A stretch of 36,576 nt of DNA from Candidatus Competibacteraceae bacterium (GTDB lineage Bacteria; Pseudomonadota; Gammaproteobacteria; Competibacterales; Competibacteraceae): positions 1-36,576 of the forward strand of contig RXIX01000022.1 of the NCBI GenBank assembly GCA_003989075.1, written 5' to 3'. Positions 6,989 through 16,699 of this stretch are shown here, one piece after another (positions within the stretch are counted from its first letter, which is position 1; each line of letters starts with the position of its first letter). The position numbers were made by a program, and so were the translations under genes. Under the pieces are notes generated by a model. That model had not been told where the DNA came from, made no database searches, and saw only the letters and a list, made by a program, of their open reading frames with translations.

Positions 6989-9169
6989 ATGATGCAGCAA
7001 CAAAGCCCGTCGTATATCCAGGATATCGAAGCGTGTATCGATGAAATCATCGCTCGGGTTGGCAAGCGAATCGTGCTGGGTATCCCGCTGGGGATCGGCA
7101 AGCCCAATCCGCTGGTTAACGCGCTATACCGGCGGGTCAAGGCCGATCCGACACTGTCGCTGAAGATTGTCACCGCGATCACGGTCGAAACGCCAAAAGG
7201 TTCGAGCGATCTGGAAAAGCGTTTCCTGGGGCCTTTCGTCGAGCGGGTGTTTGGCAACTACCCCGATCTCGAATACGCAGTCGATCTGCGCACCGGCCAG
7301 ACCCCGCCCAATTTTGAAGTGGCCGAGTTCTTCTTCAAGCCGGGCGGCTTCATGAACGTGCCGATGCAGCAGCAGAACTACATCAGCACCAACTATACCT
7401 ATGCCGCGCGCGACCTGATGGACAACGGCATTAACGTGCTGGCCCAGCAGGTGGCCAAGCGCGAGGTTAACGGTGAACTGCGTTTCAGTCTGGGCAGCAA
7501 CCCCGATGTGACCCTGGATCTGTTGATCATGGTGGCCCGCGCCCGCGCCGAGGGCCGGGCCATGGTGACCGTTGCCGAGGTCAACCGGGAAATGCCGTTC
7601 ATGTACAACGACGCCGTGGTCGAGCCCGCCGATTTTGACCTGGTGATCGACAATCCGGCCTACGATTTTCAGCTGTTTGGCGCGCCCAACATGCCAGTGG
7701 AGCCGGCTGATTACCTGCTGGGGCTGCAGGCCAGTGCCCTGATCCGCGATGGCGGTACTTTGCAGATCGGTATCGGTTCGCTCGGCGATGCCATCGTCTA
7801 TGCCTGCCAGTTGCGCCAGCAGCAGAACGCGCTCTACAACCAGTTGTTGTCCGAACTGCGCATCCGTGACCGCTACAGCGCCCTGATCGAGCGCATCGGC
7901 GGCACCAGCGCCTTTGAACAGGGGCTGTACGGGTCCAGTGAGATGTTTGTCAACGGGTTCCTGTATCTGTACCGCGATGGCATCCTCAAGCGTCATGTCT
8001 ATGACAGCGAGCCTCTGCAGCGGCTGCTCAACGAAGGCGCGATCAGCGAGGCGGTCGATGAGCGCACCCTGCGGGTGTTGCTGGAGCACGCGGTAGTGCC
8101 GGCCCGGCTCGGTGCGGCCGATGTGGATTTCCTGCACCGCTTTGGCATTTTCAACGAGCAGTTGCGCTATCAGGACGGCGCCTTGCTGGTGCAGGGCACG
8201 CCGTTTCCGGCCGATCTGGCGTGCCCGGAAACCTGGGCGGCGGTCGTGGCGAATGGGCTGGGCACGCGGCTTAAGGGCGGCATTGTGATGCACGGTGGCT
8301 TTTTCATGGGGCCGCAGAGTTTCTACAAGGCGCTGCGCGAAATGCCCGAGGCGGAAAGCCAACAGATCTGCATGACCACCGTGCAGCGGGTCAACCACCT
8401 GTTCGGCGAACATCAGGCTCTGGCGCGCCTGCAGCGGCGTGATGCACGCTTCATCAACACCACCATCATGGTCACCCTGCTCGGTGCAGCGGTATCCGAT
8501 GGCCTGGAAAACGGTCAGGTGATCAGCGGCGTTGGCGGCCAGTACAACTTTGTGGCCATGGCCCACGAAATGCCCGATGCCCGCTCGATCCTGATGCTGC
8601 GCAGCACCCGCGAGAGTGGTCTGAACGTCAGTTCCAATATTGTCTGGAACTACGGCCACATCACCATTCCGCGCCATCTGCGCGATATCGTGATCACCGA
8701 ATACGGCATTGCTGAGCTGCGTGGCCGTTCTGATCGCGAGGTGGTGACTGCGCTGCTCAACATCGCTGATTCGCGCTTCCAGCCGGAGCTGCTGGAGAAA
8801 GCCAAGCGCGCCGGCAAGATTCCTGGCGATTACGAGATTCCCGAGAAGTTCCGCCAGAACACGCCGGCGCGGGTGCAGGCACAGATCGGGCGCTACAAGG
8901 CGCAGGGTCTGTTCCCTGATTTTCCACTGGGCAGCGATTTTACCGAGGAGGAAATCGTGCTCGGCCGGGTCTTGAAGAGCCTCAAGGCGCGGCTGGCAAC
9001 CAAGGGCGATTTGATGAAGACCATCGTCAAGGCGGTAACGGTCGGCACGGCGCCGCAAGCGGCCCAGCGCTATCTGGCCCGCCTGCAGCTTGATCAGCCA
9101 GCCGGGCAGAAGGAGAAGCTGATTCAAAAGCTGATCGTGGCCGAACTGGCGGCTTGCGGTTATCTGTGA
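6989..9169 (+). CDS. acetyl-CoA hydrolase/transferase family protein
   Basis: About 726 residues. The C-terminal part is a clear acetyl-CoA hydrolase/transferase C-terminal domain: ISGVGGQYNFVAMAHEM, LRSTRESGLNVSSNIVWNYGHITIPRHLRDIVITEYGIAELRG. Earlier, GTLQIGIGSLGDAIVYA matches the CoA-transferase glycine motif, and GSSEMF (Glu318 from this start) is the best candidate for the catalytic Glu that forms the CoA thioester. The family hydrolyses acetyl-CoA or moves CoA between short acyl groups. The protein is clearly longer than the roughly 500-residue classical enzymes. Start choice is uncertain: two adjacent ATGs at 6989/6992 with weak GAGAG, or ATG 6893. In context with aceA/aceB and the phasin it suits acetate or storage-polymer metabolism. 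It is preceded by its own promoter. Confidence 0.83.
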   Translation: MMQQQSPSYIQDIEACIDEIIARVGKRIVLGIPLGIGKPNPLVNALYRRVKADPTLSLKIVTAITVETPKGSSDLEKRFLGPFVERVFGNYPDLEYAVDLRTGQTPPNFEVAEFFFKPGGFMNVPMQQQNYISTNYTYAARDLMDNGINVLAQQVAKREVNGELRFSLGSNPDVTLDLLIMVARARAEGRAMVTVAEVNREMPFMYNDAVVEPADFDLVIDNPAYDFQLFGAPNMPVEPADYLLGLQASALIRDGGTLQIGIGSLGDAIVYACQLRQQQNALYNQLLSELRIRDRYSALIERIGGTSAFEQGLYGSSEMFVNGFLYLYRDGILKRHVYDSEPLQRLLNEGAISEAVDERTLRVLLEHAVVPARLGAADVDFLHRFGIFNEQLRYQDGALLVQGTPFPADLACPETWAAVVANGLGTRLKGGIVMHGGFFMGPQSFYKALREMPEAESQQICMTTVQRVNHLFGEHQALARLQRRDARFINTTIMVTLLGAAVSDGLENGQVISGVGGQYNFVAMAHEMPDARSILMLRSTRESGLNVSSNIVWNYGHITIPRHLRDIVITEYGIAELRGRSDREVVTALLNIADSRFQPELLEKAKRAGKIPGDYEIPEKFRQNTPARVQAQIGRYKAQGLFPDFPLGSDFTEEEIVLGRVLKSLKARLATKGDLMKTIVKAVTVGTAPQAAQRYLARLQLDQPAGQKEKLIQKLIVAELAACGYL

Positions 9170-9181
9170 GTCTGTGAGGAA

Positions 9182-9221
9182 GCCCGCGACATCTGTGCTC
9201 GGGGAGAGGCAGATCGCGGGC
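9182..9221 (+). terminator. stem-loop after the acetyl-CoA hydrolase gene
   Basis: GCCCGCGA..TCTG (9182-9195) pairs with CAGATCGCGGGC (9210-9221): a 12-bp stem with a 2-nt bulge, starting 12 nt after the stop. There is no T-tract, so it may be a Rho-linked or mRNA-stabilising hairpin rather than a classical terminator. Confidence 0.45.
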
Positions 9222-9274
9222 CGGTTGAGGGCGGAAGCGGAAATTCAGCAGTCTGGATGCCTTTTCTCCTGATG

Positions 9275-9296
9275 CCTCTCCCGCGAGCGGGAGAGG
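9275..9296. repeat. 9-bp perfect inverted repeat between convergent genes
   Basis: CCTCTCCCG (9275-9283) and CGGGAGAGG (9288-9296) enclose the loop CGAG. It lies in the 176-bp gap between two convergent genes, 50 bp from the glgB stop, without a T-tract on either strand. CTCTCCC/GGGAGAG palindromes of this kind are often dispersed intergenic repeats in proteobacteria; only one copy was noticed in this window. Confidence 0.5.
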
Positions 9297-9345
9297 TACG
9301 TTCATAGAGGTCTTTTTACGAACGCGCAAGAGGGTGTTCAGGCGC

Positions 9346-11673
9346 TCACTCAGGCTGCGCGAGTGCCGGTTTCGCATCCGCAGCGGATGCGGGGGCCGTT
9401 GCTTTCCTGGTGCCTGCAGCAGTCCCGGCGATCTCGGTGACCTCGACAACCTCGGCCTCGGCCTCGATCGGTGGGGCTTCCGGCAGTGGCTGCGGACGCA
9501 GCACAATGCCACCGAGCGGCGGCAGGGTCACGCTGATCGAGTAGGGCTTTTCCATCCAGGGCCGTTCCTCGGCGATCAGGTCTACCCCGCCATTGCCGAC
9601 GCCGCTGCCACCGTAATAGTGGGAATCGGAGTTGAGCGCTTCGGTGTAATGGCCCAGGCGCGGCACGCCGATGCGATAACCGTGGCGCGGCACCGGGGTG
9701 AAGTTGACGATGACGATCAGGAAGTCATCATCCTTCTTGCGCAGGTAGCTGAGGATAGATTGCTCGGCATCATGGCAGTCGATCCACTCGAAACCCGGCC
9801 ATTCGAAATCATGGTGATACAGTTCCGGGCGGTCGTGGTAGAGCCGGTTCAGGTCCTTGACCAGCACGTGCATGCCTTGGTGGTACCCGTACTGCAGCAC
9901 ATACCAATCCAGCGTGGTGGCGCTGTTCCACTCGGTGCCCTGGCCGAACTCGGTGCCCATGAACAGCAGTTTCTTGCCGGGATGAGTGAACATGTACAGA
10001 TACAGCAGGCGCAGGTTGGCAAAGCGCTGCCACTCGTCGCCCGGCATCTTGTTGACCATCGAGCCCTTGCCGTGCACCACTTCGTCATGGGAGAACGGCA
10101 GCATGAAGTTTTCGGTGAAGCAATACAGCATGCTGAAGGTCAGCAGATCATGGTGGTACTTGCGGTGAATCGGATTCTGCGCCATGTAGCGCAGGGTGTC
10201 GTTCATCCAGCCCATGTTCCACTTCATGCTGAAGCCCAGCCCGCCTAGATAGGTCGGACGGGTGACCTGCGGCCAGGACGTCGATTCCTCGGCAATCACC
10301 AGCGCGCCCGGATGTTCGCTGTGCACTACGGTGTTCAGTTCGCGCAGGAAGTCGATCGCTTCCAGGTTCTCGCGGCCGCCGTACTTGTTGGGAATCCACT
10401 CGTCAGCCTTGCGCGAGTAGTCCAGGTACAGCATCGAGGCGACGGCATCCACCCGCAAACCGTCAAGGTGGAATTCCTCGATCCAGTACAGGGCGCTGGA
10501 AAGCAGGAAGTTTTTCACCTCGTAGCGGCCGAAGTTGAAAATCAGCGTGCCCCAGTCGATGTGCTCGCCCTTGCGCGGATCGGCATGTTCGTAAAGCGGT
10601 TCGCCATCAAAGCGGGCCAGGCCAGCGGCATCCTTGGGGAAGTGCGCCGGTACCCAGTCGAGGATCACGCCGACTTCGTGCTGATGGCAGTAGTCCATGA
10701 AGTAGCGGAAATCGTCCGGCGTACCAAAGCGGCTGGTTGGGGCGTAATAGCCGGTGGTCTGGTAGCCCCAGGATGCATCGTAGGGATGCTCGGTGATCGG
10801 CAGCAGTTCGATATGGCTGAAGCCGAGTTCCTTGACGTAATCGACCAGCTGGTGGGCCAGTTCGCGGTAATTCAGAAATTCACCTTCCGGCCCGCGCCGC
10901 CAGGAGCCCAGATGCACCTCGTAGATCGACATCGGCCGGTGCAGCCAGTCGGCAGCTTTGCGCTGTTCCAGCCATTCGCCATCGCGCCAGGCATACTGGT
11001 TAGGGCGGGTCACGATTGAGGCGGTGCTGGGGCGCAGTTCCGCCTGCTGGCCATAGGGATCGGATTTGAGGAACACCGCGCCGCTGTGGCGGTTGCGGAT
11101 CTCGAACTTATACAGGTCGCCCGAGCGCAGGTTGGGGATGAACAACTCCCAGACGCCACTGCCGCCGCGAACCCGCATCATGTGCACGCGGCCATCCCAG
11201 CGGTTGAAGCTGCCGACCACACTGACCCGCTCGGCATTAGGCGCCCACACCGCGAACAGTACACCGGCGACGCCATCGACGGTATGCGGATGCGCGCCGA
11301 GGAGACGGTAGGCATGCCAGTGCTTGCCCTCGCCAAACAGGTACAGGTCGAAATCGGGCAGTTGCGGTGGAAAGCAGTAGGGGTCGTAGCTGATGTATTC
11401 GTGGTGATCAGCGTCACGCCAGATCAGCCGATAGCGCTCAGGAACCTGATCGATCTTGCCGTGCCACTCGAACAGGTCAGTGTTGGGAATGCGCTGCAAC
11501 GGCAGATTACCCTCAGCAATATGGACTTCCTGGGCGTAGGGCAGATGGGCGCGCACGGTGACCATTCGCTTGTCCTGGGGATGACGGCCCAAAACGGCGA
11601 AGGGATCATGATGGCGGGCCTCAACGATACGTTGCAGTTCGGGGTGGAGTTTCGGACTCGTCACGTTTTTCAT
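9346..11673 (-). CDS. glgB: 1,4-alpha-glucan branching enzyme
   Basis: A 775-residue GH13 branching enzyme that makes alpha-1,6 branches in glycogen. Order: an N-terminal beta domain ([11 protein letters not shown]), a CBM48 domain around residues 125-230 ([23 protein letters not shown]), then the catalytic barrel with [18 protein letters not shown] (nucleophile Asp409), [10 protein letters not shown] (acid Glu462) and [11 protein letters not shown] (Asp530), and a C-terminal beta domain ending near residue 727. The last 45 or so residues are a Pro/Ala/Glu-rich tail absent from typical enzymes (about 730 residues). The start at 11673 gives [17 protein letters not shown]; upstream codons look non-coding and only a weak AGG precedes it. 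No other glg gene is nearby, so it appears as a single-gene unit, divergent from the cytochrome lipoprotein. Confidence 0.95.
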   Translation of the reverse strand: MKNVTSPKLHPELQRIVEARHHDPFAVLGRHPQDKRMVTVRAHLPYAQEVHIAEGNLPLQRIPNTDLFEWHGKIDQVPERYRLIWRDADHHEYISYDPYCFPPQLPDFDLYLFGEGKHWHAYRLLGAHPHTVDGVAGVLFAVWAPNAERVSVVGSFNRWDGRVHMMRVRGGSGVWELFIPNLRSGDLYKFEIRNRHSGAVFLKSDPYGQQAELRPSTASIVTRPNQYAWRDGEWLEQRKAADWLHRPMSIYEVHLGSWRRGPEGEFLNYRELAHQLVDYVKELGFSHIELLPITEHPYDASWGYQTTGYYAPTSRFGTPDDFRYFMDYCHQHEVGVILDWVPAHFPKDAAGLARFDGEPLYEHADPRKGEHIDWGTLIFNFGRYEVKNFLLSSALYWIEEFHLDGLRVDAVASMLYLDYSRKADEWIPNKYGGRENLEAIDFLRELNTVVHSEHPGALVIAEESTSWPQVTRPTYLGGLGFSMKWNMGWMNDTLRYMAQNPIHRKYHHDLLTFSMLYCFTENFMLPFSHDEVVHGKGSMVNKMPGDEWQRFANLRLLYLYMFTHPGKKLLFMGTEFGQGTEWNSATTLDWYVLQYGYHQGMHVLVKDLNRLYHDRPELYHHDFEWPGFEWIDCHDAEQSILSYLRKKDDDFLIVIVNFTPVPRHGYRIGVPRLGHYTEALNSDSHYYGGSGVGNGGVDLIAEERPWMEKPYSISVTLPPLGGIVLRPQPLPEAPPIEAEAEVVEVTEIAGTAAGTRKATAPASAADAKPALAQPE

Positions 11674-11967
11674 CCTGTTGTGTTGACGGTTGATGCCATG
11701 TCCGGCCCGATATGCGGTTCTCACCCGTAGCAGGAGCGGGCAGGAGAAACGCGAATGCTGCGGTGGGGGCTTGGACATGGGACACATCCCGAAGCCCGGC
11801 CTCGGGACGCGTGCGAATTGGCACTTATTTATCTAAGTATAACGCCGAATCGCTTAAAGGATGATTTGCTGTAGGGGTATCGATGGACATACTGGCCGGG
11901 CTATGCCAGCCGTGCTCATCACATGATTCCGCCGGCCCGGCCCCGGTTTCCATCGCGTCTGATAAAA

Positions 11968-11995
11968 TTGAAAGTGCAGTACCAATCTTTATCAT
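11968..11995 (+). promoter_or_regulatory. candidate promoter for the cytochrome lipoprotein gene
   Basis: TTGAAA (11968-11973), a 16-nt spacer and TATCAT (11990-11995), each one base off consensus. The start of transcription would fall at about 12002, leaving a very short leader. It lies in the 341-bp divergent region 11674-12014, which also holds an AT-rich patch (11820-11845, with ACTTA/TAAGT arms) that may carry the glgB promoter. No gene is supported there. Confidence 0.35.
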
Positions 11996-12014
11996 GCATG
12001 CAAAGGACGATCTC

Positions 12015-12410
12015 ATGAATACCCATAAACTGTTGGCGTCTACGCTGATTTTAGGGTTTTCTCTGCTGGCGGGTTGCTCGGGAGAACAATCCAGCAAGCC
12101 GGTGAGCTTCCAGAAGGACGTGTATCCGATCCTGAAGGCGAGTTGCGCCGAGTGCCATACCGCGCCCGACGGCGAGGGTTACAAGAAGAGTGGTCTGGCG
12201 GTTGGTACCTACGAGGAACTGATGAAGGGAACCAAGATGGGTCCGGTGATCATCCCCGGCCAGAGCCTGAACAGCAGCCTGAACCGTCTGGCCGAGGGTC
12301 GACCGGGGGTTGATCCATCCATCCGGATGCCGCATGGCAAGGTTAAACTGCCCGAGTCACAATTGGCGATTCTGCGCCAATGGGTCGATCAGGGCGCCAA
12401 AAACAACTAG
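12015..12410 (+). CDS. c-type cytochrome lipoprotein (planctomycete-type cytochrome C domain)
   Basis: A 131-residue protein with a signal peptide ending in a lipobox (LLAGC, Cys21), so it is predicted to be lipid-anchored. One haem c site CAECH (residues 44-48) lies in FQKDVYPILKASCAECHTAPDGEGYKKSGL, and RMPHG provides a likely distal Met105. The pattern with GTYEELMKG, VIIPGQSLNSSLNRL and LPESQLAILRQWVDQGA matches the PSCyt1-type small cytochrome domain often fused to larger enzymes; here it stands alone. It is probably a periplasmic electron carrier, but the partner is unknown. The ATG at 12015 has AAGGA 8 nt upstream; an in-frame upstream ATG (11883) has no signal sequence. Divergent from glgB and 184 nt before relA. 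Confidence 0.85.
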   Translation: MNTHKLLASTLILGFSLLAGCSGEQSSKPVSFQKDVYPILKASCAECHTAPDGEGYKKSGLAVGTYEELMKGTKMGPVIIPGQSLNSSLNRLAEGRPGVDPSIRMPHGKVKLPESQLAILRQWVDQGAKNN

Positions 12411-12538
12411 ATCATGCTTGATCACGCCTGTCACGTCCGGTTCTTTGCCCCGGTTTACCGAGGATGGGAGCGGCGCTGGCCGGTACCGCAGGCTTAATGT
12501 CCTGCATTCCGTTCCGCTACAAACCCCCGCATGATTCG

Positions 12539-12559
12539 CCCGCCGCCGAGCGCGGCGGG
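12539..12559 (+). terminator. GC-rich hairpin between the cytochrome gene and relA
   Basis: CCCGCCGC (12539-12546) pairs with GCGGCGGG (12552-12559) around loop CGAGC. It has no T-tract. It could end the cytochrome transcript or lie in the relA leader, 35 nt before the start codon. Confidence 0.4.
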
Positions 12560-12594
12560 TGCGTAACTCCTCACTCCTGTCCTGGGGATAGTTC

Positions 12595-14745
12595 ATGGTC
12601 AGCTCTCGGCAGACCGCGCTGGCCGGCGCGGATTTCGATACATGGTTGGAGACCTTGCAGGCGCGCTGGTCGCGCGAACAGATCGAACAGGTTCGGCAGG
12701 CCTATCAACTGGGTGGTGCGCCGGAACTGGCGGTTGCCGACCTGCTGGTTGGCCTGGGCATGAACCACGATGTGGTGACGGCCGCACTGCTGCATGAGCC
12801 AGTCGCCAGCGATCAACTCGATCTGACAATGGTCCGGGATCGCTTCGGTCCGGCGATCGTGCGTCTGGTCGAAGGACTGACCAAGCTCAACGACATCGGC
12901 GAACTGCACCAGAGTGGTCGCCATGTGGGCAGTCAGCTGGAAAGCCTGCGCAAGATGCTGCTGGCGATGGCTCAGGACGTGCGCGTGGTGCTGATCCGTT
13001 TGGCCATGCAGCTGCACCTGCTACGCCGCCTGACCCGGGCGCCGGCCAGCGACGAAGAACGCCAGCGCCTCGCCCGCGAGACTCTGGATCTGTTCGCGCC
13101 GCTGGCCAATCGGCTGGGTATCGGCCGCATCAAGTGGGAAATGGAGGATCTGTCGCTGCGCTATCTGGAGCCGCTGGCCTATAAGCAGATCGCCGTGGCC
13201 CTGGACCAGCGCCGCGCCGATCGCGAGCATTACATCGCTGCGGTGGTCGAAGAGCTGCGCGGCCACCTGGTGCAGAACCGCATTCGCGCCGAGGTCAGTG
13301 GCCGGGTCAAGCACATCTACAGCATCTGGCGCAAGATGCAGCGCAAGCGGCTGTCGTTCGAGCAGATTTTTGACGTGCGCGCAGTGCGGGTGATGGTCGA
13401 GACCGTCAACGACTGCTACGCCGCGCTGGGCGTGGTCCATGCCCACTGGAACCATATTCACCAGGAATTCGACGACTACATCGCCCATCCTAAGCCGAAC
13501 GGCTACCAGTCGCTGCACACGGCAGTGGTTGGACCAGAAGGGCGGACTCTGGAAGTGCAGATTCGCACCTTCGACATGCACCGCAATGCCGAACTGGGCG
13601 TTGCCGCGCACTGGCGCTACAAGGAAGGCGGCGATGCGCCCGGCAATGAGGCCGCGCAGCAGATTGCCTGGCTGCGGCAGATGCTCGAATACCGCGATGA
13701 TGACAGCGATGAAGATGACTTGCTGGAGCGGTTCAAGGCCGAGGCCTTTCAGGACCGGGTCTATGCCATCACGCCCAAGGGCACCATCGTCGAATTGCCC
13801 CAGGGAGCGACGCCGCTCGATTTCGCCTACCACATCCACACCGAGGTCGGTCATCGCTGTCGCGGCGCCAAGGTCAATGGCCGCATCGTGCCGCTGACCT
13901 ATGAGCTTAAGAACGGCGAACAGGTTGATGTGCTCACCGCCAAGACCGGCGGACCCAGCCGCGACTGGCTCAGTCCGCACCTCGGCTACACCAGGAGCAA
14001 CCGGGCGCGGGCCAAGATCCGCCAGTGGTTCATCCAGCAGGATCAGGAAAACAGCATCAGCGCCGGTCGCGCTGCCCTGGAACGGGAATTCCAGCGTCTG
14101 GGTGTGCGCAGCCTCAAGCAGGAAAAGGTCGCCGAGAAGCTCGGCTTTGCCCGGCCCGATGATCTGTACGCCGCGCTCGGCCACGGTGCGCTGACCATCG
14201 GTCAGGTGATCGGGCGCATCGCCGAGCTGCTGGCGCCCGCACCCGCCGAGGACAGTGTGCCCATCACACGCCGACCCAGGAGTGGTGATGGTGCGGGCCG
14301 TGATGACGTGCAGATTCGCGGCGTTGGGCAACTGTTGACCCAGATGGCGCACTGCTGCCAGCCGGCGCCGTTTGAACCGATCATTGGTTACATCACCCAG
14401 GGGCGCGGCGTCACTATTCACCGTCAGGACTGTGCCAACCTGCTGGGACTGGCCAGTCAGCACCACGAGCGGCTGATCGACGTCAGTTGGGGCGAAACGC
14501 CGGCCACCTATGTGGTGGATATCATGATCGTCGCCTATGACCGCTCCGGCCTGTTGCGCGATATCACCTCGATCCTGGCCAATGAACAGGTCAATGTGCT
14601 CGGCGCCAATACCCTGACCGATCGGGCTACGTCGATCGCGCGCATGGGGCTGACCTTGGAAATCACCGATGTGGTGCAGCTGAGCCGGGTGCTGGACCGG
14701 ATCAGCCAGTTGCACAACGTGGTCGAGGTGTATCGCAAGAGTTGA
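12595..14745 (+). CDS. relA: (p)ppGpp synthetase, RelA type
   Basis: A 716-residue stringent-response synthetase. The N-terminal HD domain is degenerate: where SpoT has ALLHDVIED this protein has ALLHEPVAS, and LADRxHN is replaced by LAMQLHL, so (p)ppGpp hydrolysis is not expected. The synthetase domain (about 235-345) is intact with GRVKHIYSIWRKMQ, FDVRAVRVMV, PKPNGYQSLHT and EVQIRT. A TGS domain follows (VYAITPKGTIVELPQGATPLDFAY), then a Cys-containing zinc-finger-like region (MAHCCQPAPFEPIIGYITQGRGVTIHRQDC) and a C-terminal ACT domain. This is the ribosome-associated layout that makes ppGpp when uncharged tRNA enters the A site. The ATG at 12595 has GGGGAT at good spacing. It converges with hflD at a 14-nt gap. 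Confidence 0.95.
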   Translation: MVSSRQTALAGADFDTWLETLQARWSREQIEQVRQAYQLGGAPELAVADLLVGLGMNHDVVTAALLHEPVASDQLDLTMVRDRFGPAIVRLVEGLTKLNDIGELHQSGRHVGSQLESLRKMLLAMAQDVRVVLIRLAMQLHLLRRLTRAPASDEERQRLARETLDLFAPLANRLGIGRIKWEMEDLSLRYLEPLAYKQIAVALDQRRADREHYIAAVVEELRGHLVQNRIRAEVSGRVKHIYSIWRKMQRKRLSFEQIFDVRAVRVMVETVNDCYAALGVVHAHWNHIHQEFDDYIAHPKPNGYQSLHTAVVGPEGRTLEVQIRTFDMHRNAELGVAAHWRYKEGGDAPGNEAAQQIAWLRQMLEYRDDDSDEDDLLERFKAEAFQDRVYAITPKGTIVELPQGATPLDFAYHIHTEVGHRCRGAKVNGRIVPLTYELKNGEQVDVLTAKTGGPSRDWLSPHLGYTRSNRARAKIRQWFIQQDQENSISAGRAALEREFQRLGVRSLKQEKVAEKLGFARPDDLYAALGHGALTIGQVIGRIAELLAPAPAEDSVPITRRPRSGDGAGRDDVQIRGVGQLLTQMAHCCQPAPFEPIIGYITQGRGVTIHRQDCANLLGLASQHHERLIDVSWGETPATYVVDIMIVAYDRSGLLRDITSILANEQVNVLGANTLTDRATSIARMGLTLEITDVVQLSRVLDRISQLHNVVEVYRKS

Positions 14746-14759
14746 GCGCGCGCAGCAGA

Positions 14760-15377
14760 TCAGGTGCTTGCCGCCAGCAGCCGCCGCGTTTCACGCAGCA
14801 AAGGATTGCGGCGCAGCAGCAGGGTCAAGCGGTTGCCGCCGCTTTGCCGCCACAGCGTCGCCGCGCGTACTCCGCCCAGCAGCAGCGCGCGGATACGGTT
14901 GGCGTTTTCCGGGTTGTTCAGATAGGCCTGGGTGCCGCTGACCATGACCCGTGGTGACAGGGTACTGAGGGTTTTCAAATACAGGTCGGCGAAGCGGGCG
15001 ATGGTGTTGCTGTGGGTGAGCGGGAAGTGCACCAGACTGGCGCTGATCTCGTCCAGACCGGCGCTGATCAGGCTGAGCAGATCGCTGCGTCGCGCCAGCT
15101 TGCGTTCCAGCGCCAGCAGGGTCACGGCGTAGCGGGTCAGCTCCATGTCCTGGGGGCTGTCGAGCTGTTGTTCGAGCAGGCGCAGGCCGCTGCGCAGCGA
15201 TGCGATGTTGCCATAGACGGCGGCGCTGTTTTCGGCATCGATACGCAGCAGGCTGGCCAGACAGGTGGCGAGATCCTCGGGGTCGGCCTGGCTGCGGCGG
15301 GCGATGTTGCGCACCAGATCGACGGATTGGATCAGGCCAGCAAGGGCGATGGTGCGGTCATGGTCGGTTTGCGGCAT
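14760..15377 (-). CDS. hflD: high-frequency lysogenization protein HflD homologue
   Basis: A 205-residue all-alpha protein matching HflD: RTIALAGLIQSVDLVRNIA, SLLRIDAENSAAVYG, GLRLLEQQL, YAVTLLALERKL and the C-terminal NRIRALLLGGVRAATLWRQSGG. In E. coli it is a membrane-associated protein that counters lambda CII; its normal cell role is unclear. It sits 34 nt downstream of mnmA on the same strand, the standard gammaproteobacterial order, but purB, the usual next gene, is replaced here by convergent relA. Confidence 0.93.
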   Translation of the reverse strand: MPQTDHDRTIALAGLIQSVDLVRNIARRSQADPEDLATCLASLLRIDAENSAAVYGNIASLRSGLRLLEQQLDSPQDMELTRYAVTLLALERKLARRSDLLSLISAGLDEISASLVHFPLTHSNTIARFADLYLKTLSTLSPRVMVSGTQAYLNNPENANRIRALLLGGVRAATLWRQSGGNRLTLLLRRNPLLRETRRLLAAST

Positions 15378-15411
15378 GGTGGCGGCGGGTTCGGGTGGTG
15401 GAAAGGCGGCA

Positions 15412-16500
15412 TCAGTCGCTCGCGGCTTCGATCACGGCACCGCCCAGGCAGAGGTCGTCCTGATAGAACACCACCGACTGGCCGGGGGTGATGGCTCGCT
15501 GCGGCTCGGCAAAATGCACCGTGAGCGCATTGGCGTCGAGGGTTTCCAGAACGCACGCCTGATCGGGTTGGCGATAGCGGATCTTGGCCCGGCAGGCCAG
15601 CGGCACCGGCGGCGGCTCGCCGGCAATCCAGTGCGGTTTCGTGGCGCGCAGGCGGTTGTGCAGTAGCGCCGGATGGTTACTGCCTTGCACCACCAGCAGG
15701 GCGTTGCGCGCCAGATCCTTGCCGGCGACGAACCAGGGCGCGCCATTGCCGTCACGGCGGCCGCCGATGCCCAGCCCCTGGCGTTGACCGAGGGTATGGA
15801 ACATCAGCCCGGCGTGCTCGCCGAGCTGCTCGCCGTCGAGCGACAGGATCGGCCCCGGTTGCGCGGGCAGGAACTGACCGAGGAACTCGCGAAACGGGCG
15901 CTCGCCAATGAAACAAATGCCGGTGCTGTCCTTCTTGTCGTGGGTGATCAGGCCGGCGGCGGCGGCGCGCGCGCGTACTTCGTGCTTGTGCAGTTCGCCG
16001 ACCGGAAAGTCGGCATTGGCCAGCTGTGCCTGATCGAGGCCATGCAGGAAATAGCTCTGGTCCTTGCCGGGATCACGGCCCTTGAGCAGGCAGTGACGGC
16101 CCTGGCGCGTGGTGCGGCGGGCGTAATGACCGGTGGCGATGGCGTCGGCGCCCAGGCGGCGGGCATGATCGAGAAAGGCGCGGAACTTGATTTCGGTGTT
16201 GCAGAGGATATCGGGATTGGGCGTGCGGCCGCAGCGATATTCTTCGAGGAAGTAGCGGAACACTCGGTTGCGGTATTCAGTGCTGAAATTGACCTGATGC
16301 AGGGGAATGCCCAGGGTCACGCACACTGCACGGGCGTCTTCGAGGTCCTCGGCGGCGCTGCAGTAGCCGCTGTCGACCCGGTCTTCCCAGTTTTTCATGA
16401 ACAGGCCATGCACCTCGTAGCCCTGTTCAAGGAGCAGCAGGGCGGCGACCGAGGAATCGACGCCACCGGAGAGACCGACGACGATGCGGGTCTTGGCCAT
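15412..16500 (-). CDS. mnmA: tRNA-specific 2-thiouridylase
   Basis: A 362-residue ATP-dependent enzyme that puts sulfur on U34 of Lys, Glu and Gln tRNAs in the cytoplasm. The N-terminal PP-loop is [11 protein letters not shown]. The catalytic pair is Cys100 in [13 protein letters not shown] and Cys196 in [38 protein letters not shown] and a C-terminal beta-barrel ending in [14 protein letters not shown] complete the family pattern; length is normal. ATG start at 16500. It leads a two-gene unit with hflD. In E. coli a nudJ gene lies just upstream; here the nudJ-like gene is about 8 kb away. Confidence 0.96.
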   Translation of the reverse strand: MAKTRIVVGLSGGVDSSVAALLLLEQGYEVHGLFMKNWEDRVDSGYCSAAEDLEDARAVCVTLGIPLHQVNFSTEYRNRVFRYFLEEYRCGRTPNPDILCNTEIKFRAFLDHARRLGADAIATGHYARRTTRQGRHCLLKGRDPGKDQSYFLHGLDQAQLANADFPVGELHKHEVRARAAAAGLITHDKKDSTGICFIGERPFREFLGQFLPAQPGPILSLDGEQLGEHAGLMFHTLGQRQGLGIGGRRDGNGAPWFVAGKDLARNALLVVQGSNHPALLHNRLRATKPHWIAGEPPPVPLACRAKIRYRQPDQACVLETLDANALTVHFAEPQRAITPGQSVVFYQDDLCLGGAVIEAASD

Positions 16501-16622
16501 GGGTGCAGGGTAAACTGGAGCAGCTTGGCGATCAGGGTGCGCAACAGCGGTTGCGGCGGACTGTTAGTGCGATCATAACAGAGCCGGCGCGGCGGTGGCG
16601 CTTTGCGTGCTGCAAAAGATCA

Positions 16623-16649
16623 GGGCCGAATCGTGGCGCGATCCGGCCC
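16623..16649 (-). terminator. probable terminator of the phasin gene
   Basis: GGGCCGAATCG (16623-16633) pairs with CGATCCGGCCC (16639-16649), 11 bp with one mismatch. Read on the minus strand it is followed by a short T run (TGATCTTTTGC). It lies 50 nt past the phasin stop. The rest of 16501-16699 shows no gene. Confidence 0.5.
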
Positions 16650-16699
16650 GGCTGAAACGGGCGGTGGGCAGAACGCCGCAGCCGCGTGGTGCTGGACGC

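Noticed and set aside
7124-9127. 667-codon open frame on the minus strand
   Set aside because: It is exactly antisense to the acetyl-CoA hydrolase gene, is His/Gln/Gly-rich and has no recognisable domain: a shadow of a GC-rich gene.
13021-14715. 564-codon open frame on the minus strand
   Set aside because: Antisense to relA, with no domain and shadow-like composition.
12595-14745. Bifunctional SpoT/Rel instead of RelA
   Set aside because: The HD catalytic residues are replaced (ALLHEPVAS, LAMQLHL), so hydrolase activity is not supported.
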